Shown here: one piece after another, positions 1 to 10,193 of the stretch
How positions within the stretch are numbered: the stretch's first letter is position 1
Layout of the letters: every line of letters begins with the position of its first letter
Assembly (NCBI GenBank): GCA_003550325.1
Contig: QKWP01001873.1
Coordinates: 38,837-102,836 of the forward strand
DNA from: Gigaspora rosea
Taxonomy: Eukaryota > Glomeromycota > Glomeromycetes > Diversisporales > Gigasporaceae
Reading direction: 5' to 3'
DNA length: 64,000 bases
The notes under the pieces: generated by a model
Database searches by the model: none
What the model was told of the DNA's origin: nothing
Seen by the model: the letters and a program-made list of their open reading frames with translations, nothing else
Made by a program: the position numbers and the translations under genes

Positions 1-1
1 T

Positions 2-151
2 TATCCTGACGTATGTTTTCAGTGCAGCAATACAGAAATCCTTTCGCCAACTCCCACCGGTCAACAGCCATACTGTTCTGAATGCAATATTTCAGTCAAA
101 GCTAAAAAAAGAAAAGGAAAAGGTACTAAATTTAAGAAAAGAGCAAAATAA
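2..151 (+). CDS. 3' end of an unrecognised gene: zinc ribbon plus basic tail
   Basis: The window opens inside an open frame that runs from base 2 to a TAA at 149-151 (49 residues visible). It contains a Cys pair CFQC, a 16-residue spacer, and a second Cys pair CSEC, which is the layout of a four-cysteine zinc ribbon. It ends in a lysine-rich tail (KKRKGKGTKFKKRAK) that could be a nuclear signal or a nucleic-acid-binding tail. The other two plus frames contain early stops. Whether base 2 lies in the middle of an exon, or just after an intron, cannot be seen. I do not recognise the family. The spacing does not fit the usual TnpB/Fanzor ribbon, so no function is given. The cysteine spacing and clean stop make a real gene end likely. 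Confidence 0.55.
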   Translation, partial: YPDVCFQCSNTEILSPTPTGQQPYCSECNISVKAKKRKGKGTKFKKRAK

Positions 152-1063
152 GCAGCGAAATAAATGTCAGTATAATAAAGAGGGCTTATAAATATATAAT
201 AAATGATGTAAATAATAGTAATAAAATTGCAATCGATTGGACGTCATCCAATTTTAGTTAAAAAAAAAATCAAAAAGCCTGAAAAATATGAAGGTTTAAT
301 AAATACAGTGGATTTATATAATTCAATTATTCAGAAAAATAAAAAACTGATCCTGAACTTACACTCTTTGTTTTATGCTTTATGTATAGGAGAATATGTC
401 AAACTGAAGTATCTTGTAATCGTAATTAAGTGGTAACAATATTGTGCACAGTCTAAAACCAATACTACGAAGAAAATATAAACTCCTACTATAGAAAGCC
501 AAATTCAAATTCGAAAAAAGTTCTCTGTACCTAATATGCCGTATAAGATCTTTACTTCTGCACTTTAGACAGAGAGTATAGTTCAATGTAATTAGAACGA
601 TCATGTTCACAAAAAAATAAAAATCTTATTACTGTATATCTGAATTGCTTGTACATTATTGACCAATCACATGATTTATGAAATTCAATTTTACGATTAT
701 TTAAAATCATATATATTACCTATAACAAAAAATATTGACTTTTATAAAAAAAGCACCCGGCCGGGTAACAAGAATCAATTTTATTTGTTTGTGTGACCTA
801 ATACTCTTTTTCTTAAAGTTTGAACCTTTATAAAAATCTTAAAATACAAATATAAGTTTTTTAATACTGAATGTCTTTATAATTCCAAGTCAGAAAAATT
901 TTTTTTAATTATATATATACAAAAATATTGTTGTCAAAATAGAATTAAAATTAAAAAAAAATAAAAAAATAACAAGAAAAAATCATTAGATAGAGTAAAA
1001 AAACAATTAAAAAGTTCAGATTTGAAAGCATATTGTGCCAATTTTGAAGTTTAACAATCTAGC
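152..1063. other. No gene seen; 3' flank and A+T-rich spacer
   Basis: This stretch follows the zinc-ribbon gene end and is very A+T rich with many homopolymer runs. Short open frames here have no recognisable composition and overlap on both strands, so I treat them as chance. Nothing else is supported. Confidence 0.5.
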
Positions 1064-1244
1064 AGGACCCCGAAATATACATTGATAGGTCAGGTATGAG
1101 TTTGCTTATTTTTGAGGTTTTTTGTGCAGATCTTTTCTATTTATAGTAATTATTTTGCTTATTTTTGAAGTTTTTTCTGCAGATCTTTTTTTTTTTAGTA
1201 ACCCTATAATTAACCTGACCTTTCTATGTATATTTTGGGGTCCT
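1064..1244. mobile_element. 181-bp MITE with 8-bp target duplication AATCTAGC
   Basis: The ends are inverted repeats: AGGACCCCGAAATATACAT on the left, and on the right the complement of AGGACCCCAAAATATACAT. Both are flanked by AATCTAGC (1056-1063 and 1245-1252), a perfect 8-bp duplication. Inside, a phrase like tttgcttatttttgaggtttttt occurs twice in tandem. There is no coding capacity. An 8-bp duplication suggests hAT mobilisation, although the AGGACC end is not a classic hAT end. A diverged copy lies at 35990-36165. Confidence 0.8.
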
Positions 1245-1470
1245 AATCTAGCTATACTAGAAAGTACATAGTAAAACTTTTCTAGCCCTAGTATTTGAAG
1301 AATATGTAATTAATTCTTCTTAGCTTTGACAAAAATTATCAATTTTAAGGTTTTAGCTTTTAAAAAGAAGGTATAATCAGAATATTGCTTTGGTAATAGT
1401 AAAGAATATAAGCTGAATTTTTGTTTAGACTCTTTTATATAAATTTAATACTTTGATGGTCTATGGAATA

Positions 1471-1800
1471 CAGTCAAATTTCTGTAAATACAAATATAGT
1501 GACAAGTCCACAACTTGCATTTAGAGAGATTTGTATTTAAAGAGAGCCAATTAAATTGCAGCTTTAAAAATTAGATTATCAAGTTTGTATAACTTCTACC
1601 AAAACTGTATAATCTACTAAAATTTGACTGGCTACATGCATTTAGAAAAGTTAGTGTGATATAAAATATTATTTAAAAAAATGTGTATTTACAGAATATA
1701 GAATGTGCATTTAATATTAATAACATCTTACAAAAAAGAAAAAATGTATATTTAGGGAGGTATTGCATTTATAGAGGTTGTATTTATAGAGGTCTGACTA
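1471..1800 (+). mobile_element. CAGTC-ended MITE (pogo/Tc1-mariner-like), diverged copy
   Basis: A 330-bp non-coding element with ends CAGTCAAATTTCTGTAAATA and ...GGTCTGACTA, flanked by TA. It carries the family hallmarks, which are repeated phrases such as tgcatttaga..gag and an internal ttgcagctttaaaaattaga. It aligns along its length with the better preserved copy at 25618-25958. TA flanks and this end type fit the Tc1/mariner-pogo group. No transposase is present. Confidence 0.75.
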
Positions 1801-1802
1801 TA

Positions 1803-2649
1803 GTTAGTTAGGTTTTTGAGTTGGTGTTGCTTTAAAAACAGTAGTTAATAGATCCAGATATTTGACTAATCTTTTTTAATTTTGTTTATAATTCATAAGT
1901 TGGATTCTGTCAAGCTTTTGATTATACAAAACTTTCTTTTATAAAATCTAACTCTTCCGATTCTTTATTATTATTAGAATTATATTCATTAAAGCTTCCT
2001 TAAAAAAAACTTTTGTCAAATTGTTTCTAAGATATATCAGATAAATCTAAATTATAGTTAAAGTTTTTTTTAAAAAAAAGTCTTTGAAGAATTATCAGAA
2101 AGATTAGTTGTTTTAGAACAGAGTTTATGTTTGACAGATAAAAATGAACAGTTGGTAGCATAGTATCCATATTGATGATGATTATAGCAAAGTGTCAATA
2201 TATCTTCTGGAACATATAAGCATAGTGTAAGGAGATTGTTCTTTAGATAAGAAATTGAGGTTGTACAGTTGTTGGTCTAGAAGAAAGAAAAAATATAGTA
2301 TTCCAAAGTAATCTGAAAAGGTGTAGTTAGATATCAATATGGTCTGATAAAAATAGTAGTAAATCTGAACAAGCTATATATAGTATAATAATATTAAGAT
2401 CAGGTGAATGATTTTATCAAGGGTGTTTATGTCTATGTTGTGAAAGAGTTTTAAAAGAAATAATATAAGGGTAGTATTAGATGGGTTGGCTACAGAGTTC
2501 TAGAGTATAATAATTTTTAATTAAAAGTTTAAGCTATAATTATAGTGGAAATTCTGAAACTTAACAGGTGTATGGTCCACACAATCAGCATCATATACTA
2601 GGAAACAGATACTATTAGTATTCGAAGCCAAAAATAACAATTAATAAAT
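1803..2649. other. No gene seen
   Basis: A+T-rich sequence with stops in all frames and no recognised protein, RNA gene or delimitable repeat. Fragments such as agaattatcagaaagattag...gttttagaacaga look faintly gene-like but do not form a supported frame. Confidence 0.4.
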
Positions 2650-2650
2650 A

Positions 2651-3113
2651 CAAGTTTACTTAGTGTATTAAGTTAGAATTAATTAGTAAATTTTGTAAAT
2701 TATAAGAGTTTATAGAATTTTATTAATAAAATTCTATTAAATCTTATAATTCACAAATTTTTATTAATTAATTCTAACTTTATGCACTAAGTAAACTTGT
2801 ACACATCAAATGATTAAAATTATTTTTATTTTACTTGAAATTTGGAGAAAATATGCTTAAATTTGACTTTTTTGATCAAAAATCAAAATTTATGCATCTA
2901 TTCTTTAAATTTCAAGTAAAATAAAAATAATTCTGCTAAATTAATGTATTTTTAGGATCTGAACAGGTTTACTTAGTGCATTAAGTTAGAATTAATAAGT
3001 AAGATCTTGTAAATCATAAGATTTTATAAAATTTTATTAATAAAATTCCACAAATTCTTATAATTCACAAATTCTTATTAATTAATTCTAACTTTATGCA
3101 CTAATTAAACTTG
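2651..3113. repeat. Alternating palindromes A-B-A, left of the assembly gap
   Basis: Palindrome A (2651-2799) has arms starting CAAGTTTACTTAGTG and is flanked by TA on both sides; a second A is at 2964-3113. Between them palindrome B (about 2815-2945) has arms reading ttattttacttgaaattt and a centre near ttttttgatcaaaaa. A and B therefore alternate with a period of about 313 bp. Each is non-coding. TA flanks on the first A suggest a Tc1/mariner-type MITE. The array runs into the gap at 3116 and resumes after it. Confidence 0.75.
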
Positions 3114-3115
3114 TT

Positions 3116-3997
3116 NNNNNNNNNNNNNNNNNNNNNNNNNNNNNNNNNNNNNNNNNNNNNNNNNNNNNNNNNNNNNNNNNNNNNNNNNNNNNNNNNNNNN
3201 NNNNNNNNNNNNNNNNNNNNNNNNNNNNNNNNNNNNNNNNNNNNNNNNNNNNNNNNNNNNNNNNNNNNNNNNNNNNNNNNNNNNNNNNNNNNNNNNNNNN
3301 NNNNNNNNNNNNNNNNNNNNNNNNNNNNNNNNNNNNNNNNNNNNNNNNNNNNNNNNNNNNNNNNNNNNNNNNNNNNNNNNNNNNNNNNNNNNNNNNNNNN
3401 NNNNNNNNNNNNNNNNNNNNNNNNNNNNNNNNNNNNNNNNNNNNNNNNNNNNNNNNNNNNNNNNNNNNNNNNNNNNNNNNNNNNNNNNNNNNNNNNNNNN
3501 NNNNNNNNNNNNNNNNNNNNNNNNNNNNNNNNNNNNNNNNNNNNNNNNNNNNNNNNNNNNNNNNNNNNNNNNNNNNNNNNNNNNNNNNNNNNNNNNNNNN
3601 NNNNNNNNNNNNNNNNNNNNNNNNNNNNNNNNNNNNNNNNNNNNNNNNNNNNNNNNNNNNNNNNNNNNNNNNNNNNNNNNNNNNNNNNNNNNNNNNNNNN
3701 NNNNNNNNNNNNNNNNNNNNNNNNNNNNNNNNNNNNNNNNNNNNNNNNNNNNNNNNNNNNNNNNNNNNNNNNNNNNNNNNNNNNNNNNNNNNNNNNNNNN
3801 NNNNNNNNNNNNNNNNNNNNNNNNNNNNNNNNNNNNNNNNNNNNNNNNNNNNNNNNNNNNNNNNNNNNNNNNNNNNNNNNNNNNNNNNNNNNNNNNNNNN
3901 NNNNNNNNNNNNNNNNNNNNNNNNNNNNNNNNNNNNNNNNNNNNNNNNNNNNNNNNNNNNNNNNNNNNNNNNNNNNNNNNNNNNNNNNNNNNNNNNN
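3116..3997. other. Assembly gap (882 N)
   Basis: Unknown bases. Palindrome A lies immediately left and palindrome B immediately right, so the gap probably holds more of the same array, which would also explain why assembly failed. Confidence 0.99.
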
Positions 3998-4368
3998 TTG
4001 AAATTTGGAGAAAAGATGCTTAAATTTGACTTTTTTGATCAAAAATCCAAAATTATGCATCTATTCTCTAAATTTCAAGTAAAATAAAATAATTATGCCG
4101 ATTTGATGTATTTCTAGATGCTGAACAAGTTTAGGGAGCCTACTTTTATCACCTGATTTTCTAGGGGGGGTCAAAAATTTTGGAAATTATATATAACACA
4201 TGATAATTTTCATATCTAGGGGGGGGGGTAAGAGCTACTAATAAACTGAAATCAGGTGATAAAAGTAGGCGCCCTTACTTAGTGCATAAAGTTAGAATTA
4301 ATTAATAAAAATTTGTGAATTATAAGATTTTACTAATTAATTCTAACTTCATGCACTAAGTAAACTTG
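3998..4368. repeat. Palindromes B and A, right of the assembly gap
   Basis: Palindrome B resumes at 3998 (ttgaaatttggagaaaagat...atttcaagtaaaat). It is followed by a shortened A copy from 4126 to 4368 that again starts CAAGTTTA and ends TAAACTTG then TA. This A copy is split by a 141-bp insertion (4134-4274). Removing the insertion and one TTA restores the A arm caagttta-cttagtgca. Confidence 0.75.
4134..4274. mobile_element. 141-bp MITE with TTA duplication (Harbinger-like)
   Basis: The ends are inverted repeats: GGGAGCCTACTTTTATCACC on the left, and GGGCGCCTACTTTTATCACC when the right end is read on the other strand. TTA flanks both sides (4131-4133 and 4275-4277). The host sequence is independently known from the other palindrome A copies, which confirms the borders exactly. 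A 3-bp TWA duplication and GGG ends fit PIF/Harbinger MITEs. The middle has two G runs (7 and 10 G) and no coding potential. Confidence 0.82.
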
Positions 4369-4393
4369 TAAAAGACAACTTTGATGCATAGTC

Positions 4394-6099
4394 CAGGGAT
4401 GGTAAATGACCTGGTCATTTGCCTATTTTGCAAATGACCTGAAATGACCTCAGAATGACTGGTCATTATGGTCATTTAAATTCCAGATCATTTGAAAATA
4501 ACTCGTGACCAAATGACTCAGGTCATTTGGAAATGACCTGGGTCATTTGGGGAACAGTCCGAGTCATTTGCGATCGGTGGATCATTTAAAGTTTGTGCAT
4601 GATCGGATGCTGTGCCTAGAGACCCGACCCGGCCAGATACTAAGGTCCAGACTAGGTCCGGGGTCAGATATTGATCCAAATCATGACCCTGTTCAATGAG
4701 TCATATCTGATATAGAGGCTTATAAATTTTAATAATGTTTATCGACGTTATGCATTTAAATAAGCTATTCGAGTTATGAATATTATTATTTAATTTTATA
4801 TATTTTACAACGTTTATTGAATATAAAAACATTTTATAATCTAGGCCTGAAATAAGTTATTCGAATTATGATATTTACTATTTGATTTCATTTACTTATA
4901 GGACTTAGTGGTATAAAATAAGTTATTCGCAAATATTTCTTTATTTATCTATATAATTCACTAGCTATTATCTAGTGAATTATATAGAAAATAAATAAAA
5001 TTAGCGTTAATAAATAAAAAAAAATTAATATATAATAGCTTGGCTTTAACCCGAGTCAAATTTCTTTTAATTTTTTTTAGTTTAATTAATTTATTTTTTT
5101 CTATTTAACGTTAATTTAATTTTATTTATATATTTATATAATTTTAGATATACTGAACTGATCATCGATAATCACTTAACATTATCTTTTTTTCTTTATT
5201 CTTCTTTCCAGGTAAGGGTTGTTTGAGCGGTTTGGTTTGTGTTGCTGCAATTTGGTCGACCCTTCGCAGGTGGTAAATTGTCGTTCACATAGCCTTTCAG
5301 TGTCGTTAATAACACTCTTGGATTTCGCTGTTGATGTCGCCGTTGTTGGCGGTGGATTTCGTCGTTGGTTGGTGGTGAACTTTTCGCCGTCGTTGTCATC
5401 GTTCCTGGTTGTGAAATTTCGTCGTTGGTGTGACATTGCTTGTGGTGATCTTTCGCCGTTGGTGCAGCTCTTGGATTTCGTCACCGGTGTCACAGCTAAT
5501 GTCGCCATTGCTTGGGGTGAATTTCGTCGTTGATGTTTGGGTTGGTGTGGAACTACTGAAGGCAGAATCTTGTAGTTAATGTCGGCATTGAGAAAGTGGC
5601 TTTTTGCCGTTGGTGTTGCTATTACAGGTAGTGAAGCTTGTTTTCAGCATTACAGGTGGCGGAATTTGTAATTGGTGCTGGTGGTTAATTATAATATAAT
5701 CTTGTAAGTATTTACATTAAAAAAAATGTATAAATATCAATTTACTACGCTCTATGCGTATCTACATATATGTGGCAATTCTTTTTGTGTATATTTATTA
5801 GTTTGTAAGCTTCTTTATTTCAGTTTCTAGTAGATAAAGTTTTTTAAGATTATGCATTTTGATTGGTTAACTATCACGTATTAATTTAAATATCGGATCC
5901 AAAAATCAGCCCTTATTTCGAAATAACGCACATGTGCGTACTCGAAATAACACGCAGGTCAATCAATTAATGTGCAGGTGGGCGTTATTTCAATAAAATT
6001 TTAAATGACCTAATAGGTCATTTCGCCTTTTGAAATGACCAACATCTGGTCATTATTCATTTGAGTCACGAGGTCATTTCAGGTCATTTACCATCCCTG
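4394..6099. mobile_element. 1.7-kb non-autonomous hAT element
   Basis: Both ends read CAGGGATGGTAAATGACC toward the interior, and both are flanked by the 8-bp duplication GCATAGTC (4386-4393 and 6100-6107). CAGGG ends and an 8-bp duplication are hAT hallmarks. The subterminal zones (4400-4590 and 5990-6090) hold more than ten AAATGACC/GGTCATTT motifs in both orientations, as expected for hAT transposase binding arrays. No transposase frame exists. The interior mixes A+T-rich sequence (a repeated ataagttattcg phrase) with an odd G+C-rich block at 5219-5650. Confidence 0.88.
5219..5650. repeat. G+C-rich tandem block inside the hAT element
   Basis: A degenerate short tandem array built on phrases such as aatttcgtcgttggtg and tttcgccgttggtg. 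It is open in one plus frame (5219-5533) and in two overlapping minus frames, which is a normal by-product of such repeats. The base composition differs sharply from the surroundings. It could be a captured host fragment or an amplified subterminal array. No protein family is recognised, so it is not called as a gene. Confidence 0.6.
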
Positions 6100-6110
6100 G
6101 CATAGTCAGC

Positions 6111-6406
6111 AAATTTTTTATTAAGTAAATCGATCTTAATTAATAAGACAATTTTATTCATCCTTATAAGTTCTACTTACCTCTAAATTTTCATAAAAAA
6201 AATTGGATGATTTTTTATTAGTTGATTTTTATAAAATACACTTTTGTACCAAAAGAATCTATTATGACGCCAGTTAGTTTTTTACAAATGCCCATTAGTA
6301 AAAAATTATCCGATTTTTATGAAAATTTAGAGGTAGGTAGATTTTGTTATGGCGAACAAAATTGTCTTAATAATGAAGGTCGATTTACTTAATAAAAAAA
6401 GCCACT
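6111..6406. repeat. Fold-back element
   Basis: Outer arms pair: tttttattaagtaaatcgat near 6114 and atcgatttact-type complement near 6385-6400. Inner arms around acctctaaattttcataaaaa also pair with ttttatgaaaatttagaggt. It is about 290 bp and non-coding. The hAT target duplication at 6100-6107 lies directly beside it. Confidence 0.6.
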
Positions 6407-7402
6407 ATTAGCATACTACGATTAAGTTTTATTAAAACTTAAAATTAAAAATTTTTATTTTTTTGTTGTGTTAGCACGCGACGCGTTTATTGGCTAATTA
6501 CGCGGCGTGACAGACGTCATCACGTGACGTGACATATCTCTAATGTCTAGAAGTAAAGTGTCCTCAGCTACGCTTCGGACAATTACTATCTGAATTGAAA
6601 AAGCATCAGATAGGGTAAGTGCCAATATAGGTCAGGATGGTAAATTAATTGCAATATGTATGTTCTGGTGTATAAATATAACGAGTGGGATTAAAGAGAA
6701 GATGGTACAAAACTATAATAAAATAAAATTCAAAAGATGCGATATAACAAAAAATTCACCAAGAAGACTTTATTATAAAGGCTTGAAGAACAGTTAACTT
6801 AGTAATAATCAGCAATGATGTCATTTGTTTACTAGCACTAACAAATCGTCCTAAACTATATTGTCACCTATACCCTAACACTTACTCTTAACTTAGGCCA
6901 AATTTTATCATGTGATGTGATTAGCATGAAAATATCACTGAGTTAACTGTTCTTCAATCTATTCCACAAATAATTTATACTATCAATTGTCCTTCCATCC
7001 AAGATCCATTCACACAATCAACTGGCCATTAAGACTACTTCCTTTATGCACGAACACAATTCTAATTACATGAAGACATTCCCCCAACACCAATCATACG
7101 ATCTCTATGCGCCAAGAACAGGATGTTAATAATTGAATGTTTCAAGTTCAATTGTCTCCTTCAAATGATATAAATAATTCGGGCAACGTTTCTCTACTGC
7201 CTTAATATAATTCTGGATGGGAGTTTTACATGTCGAAAGAGGAAAAGTAGTGAAACTCAGTGAGATTTGATTTAAAATGATTCGTGTTGGATTACGCGTC
7301 AAATGTATGTTAATATAGATATCTAAATATGGTAATTGGAATGATATAAAAGTACAGTTTAAGGATGAACATGTGGTACGGGGGTACGGTTAAGAAGTCA
7401 GG
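6407..7402. other. No gene seen
   Basis: Mixed-composition spacer. A short palindromic patch near 6475-6545 contains acgtcatcacgtgacgtgac, but no promoter context or neighbouring gene supports a regulatory call. No open frame of interest. Confidence 0.4.
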
Positions 7403-8040
7403 ATGTCGTACACAGATCGATCAGTATGGTATAGACGAGCAGATCCGTATAGTATAGGGTGAGCAGATCCGTATAGTATAGGTCGAATTTCCTAATCCTA
7501 GCGCTAATATATATTACCTCAGATCAGTATGTGTATATAGCAAATATGTAATGTAGAAATTGAGATGGTATGTATAGTTCGTAAAAGAAAGTTTTTAAAA
7601 AATTTTATCTATAACCTATACCAACCCTAACATGAAAAAGGACAATATTAGCGCTCACCCTAATCCTAACTATTAAAAGGGGATTACTTATAAAAGATAA
7701 ATTTTATAAGTATTGCTAACCATACATACTTTTCGTAAATTTTTTTTGCTTATATTTATACCTTAGATATGGATTTATACAACACATATTTCTGTAATAC
7801 CCGATCAGTATAGTATAGATTTAAAAATTCGGCCTATACTACTCCTATACTATACGGATTTGCTCACCTATACTATACTGATCTGTGAAATACCTATTTA
7901 AATCTATACTATAACTCAGCTATAATTCCTAACCTTAACGCTAATATATATTACACTGGATCAGTTATAGTATAAATTTAAACATTCGCCTATACTATAC
8001 GGATCTGCTCACCTATACTACATTGATCTGTACAATACCT
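7403..8040. repeat. Inverted-repeat element rich in TATAGTATAGG motifs
   Basis: The left end (gtcgtacacagatcgatcag) and the right end, read on the other strand (gtattgtacagatcaatgta), are diverged inverted repeats. Both halves contain several copies of gatccgtatagtatagg(t)gagc, in opposite orientations. The centre is A+T rich. It resembles a MITE with subterminal repeats. The target duplication is not clear. Confidence 0.55.
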
Positions 8041-9510
8041 ATCACATTAAGGCAGGATGAGAAAATTTTGAGGCGCAGAAATATTACTATACACTAGTAA
8101 CACCGGGAACATATCATCGGATCAATTCAAATGACTTAAAATTACTAATTACTTTAAAATCACCAATTCAATGTATTTTGCGGACTTAAAAGTACTTTAA
8201 TTGAATTTATTTCTGGCACTTTTGGACGTCCGGAATTCTTCCAATCACATGACCAAGAGTACCTATGCTTTTTGTGTAATTTATTGAACTTTCATTATAA
8301 TTCCGAAAAGTGAATATTCTTAAATTTAAGAAATATCATAGGCAAGCAGATTGTAGTTAAGAATTGAAATCATTTAACTATATAAACCTTGCCTCATAGT
8401 TTAGGTTGAATGATTCTGACATTCTGACATTAGGGCTGTAACCAATCAGAATCGACAAATATAGGAACCGTATTACTTCGACAATCAGCCGACATTAAAC
8501 CAAGTGACAATTTACTAAAATTATATACCTGCAACTAATAAAATGCCAACCCTATGTGATGCGGTGAACGGCACCGCTAATTGCAAATATAAATCTTGTC
8601 TGGGATATGAAAATTTGGCGGACATACCCGCGGACTTCCCGCTCCGGACTGTCTGCTGTCCGCATTCCTTCCCATGACAGCAGGATCAGACTTTTATTAT
8701 AGGTCCACTATAAATTTTGAAAATCTATCATTGATTCGATTTATTATAAAGTTTGTGAAGTCCTTGACTTTATATGATTTGCAAAAAAAAAGGCCACCAG
8801 CTCTGGATTAGATAAATTAGATTCGCATATGCAGTATATAGAATTTAAAAAGTCACCGTTACTAGTTGATTCGACCTAATATAAATCAGATACAAACCCG
8901 AAATATTCCCGACGTAAAATACGATCAAGGTCAGAGTTCGACTAATAGTGATTCGCTTAATTATAAAAAATCCCTGATTCACAGAGAATATAGATAAAAT
9001 TTTTTACGGCGTGGACGTATAATAGAGTTTTCTTTTCCCGGTCTTATGACAGAGGTAGTCAATACGCAATACATAATTTCTCAGGGTTAAGTTCGCCACA
9101 GTAAAAACCTAAATATTTACTTCTAGCTTTTCCCTCCGTGTCTCATTTACTTTTCATTAATGTTTACTATCTTTTCATAGATTTTCTCTCATTTATCTGC
9201 TCATCCTATCTTTTTCCTTAGCTTCGCACCTCATACTAGTATTATCAACTTTCCTTGCATCACTACCTTTTATCAATTTTGTGACACATATTGCAGTTTC
9301 GTAATTTAAGATTATTAATTGAAGACAAAGTTAGATTCACTTTATCAGCGTAAACTTCGAGATTTGCAGTATACTCATGTTTAATTCTGAGTTTTTTTGT
9401 TGTGTGAGCTGAGTCATAATTATAGGATCATTATGAGATCAATTGTTCGGGAGTTGAATCCGGTAGGGGGGAAGTTTTTGAATTAATTTATAAGTTTTAG
9501 CATCTTTATA
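8041..9510. other. No gene seen
   Basis: A spacer with somewhat higher complexity than the flanking transposon zones. Short coding-like strings occur (for example near 8540-8690 and 9420-9460), but no frame stays open with recognisable content. Confidence 0.35.
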
Positions 9511-10193
9511 TCTTGTCACGAGGCAAAAGTGGCATTTCAAAAAAGAAATGTTCAAAATCCTATGACTGAACAAGAAGACGACACTTTGATTGAGGCTTTA
9601 AATACTTGGTCATAACATGAGGCTTGTCAGCCGAATTATAAACAACAATCTCAGTAAACAAATGCGAAACGTCATATTGTGCATGGTCATGAAAGAAGAA
9701 AGATCGAATATCAAGTTGAACATTTAAAAAAATTATATAATTCCTTAAAGAAATTCCTTTCTCTTATGCTGTATTATTGATTCGAAGCCTACTTTCTTAA
9801 AAAGTAACTCCCTTGCACTTAAGAATTAGAATCTTTCTTCCGTATAGTAGTATGAAAGTATAAAAGAGATATAATTTTGCCTTCGTAATAACTCAGACCT
9901 TTGGGTTATAAAATTATAAATCCTCCTTTAATAAATAATAACACAGTAATTGCTGACCAAATCCCCAATATCACGCCTCTGGTGAGTTATCTTAATATCG
10001 AATTATTTCTTGTTTTAGTAAATTATTGTTGGGTCCGTCCATTTCACTCCGTAACAATCCTCCAATATATTATATTGATATACTGGATTCGGATTTTTTA
10101 GATGTTGTTAAGTCCATTAAGTTATATTCAAAGTCTGGTTGTCTTTTGATAGCTTTCAAAGATAAAACAGCATTAAAAAAAACAAAAAAATAA
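9511..10193 (+). pseudogene. Probable broken multi-exon gene, family unknown
   Basis: Three protein-like blocks lie in order. Block 1 (9511-9780) reads like a charged protein (EQEDDTLIEALNTWS, then HGHERRKIEYQVEHLKKLYN) but has two in-frame TAA codons, at 9614 and 9653, each one base from CAA. Block 2 (about 9897-9981) follows a CAG acceptor-like site and ends at a GTGAGT donor-like site. Block 3 (10019-10193) follows TTTTAG and is open for 56 codons (LLLGPSISLRNNPPIYYIDI at its start) to a TAA. Blocks 2 and 3 do not share a phase. Stops plus a phase clash suggest a decayed gene. The product is not recognised, and chance cannot be ruled out. Confidence 0.38.

Noticed and set aside
3101..4060. 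Long open frames on both strands
   Set aside because: They consist almost entirely of N from the assembly gap.
5182..5533. Open frames on both strands with Gly/Val or Asn/Arg bias
   Set aside because: By-products of a short G+C-rich tandem repeat inside a hAT element; no domain, and frames are open on both strands.
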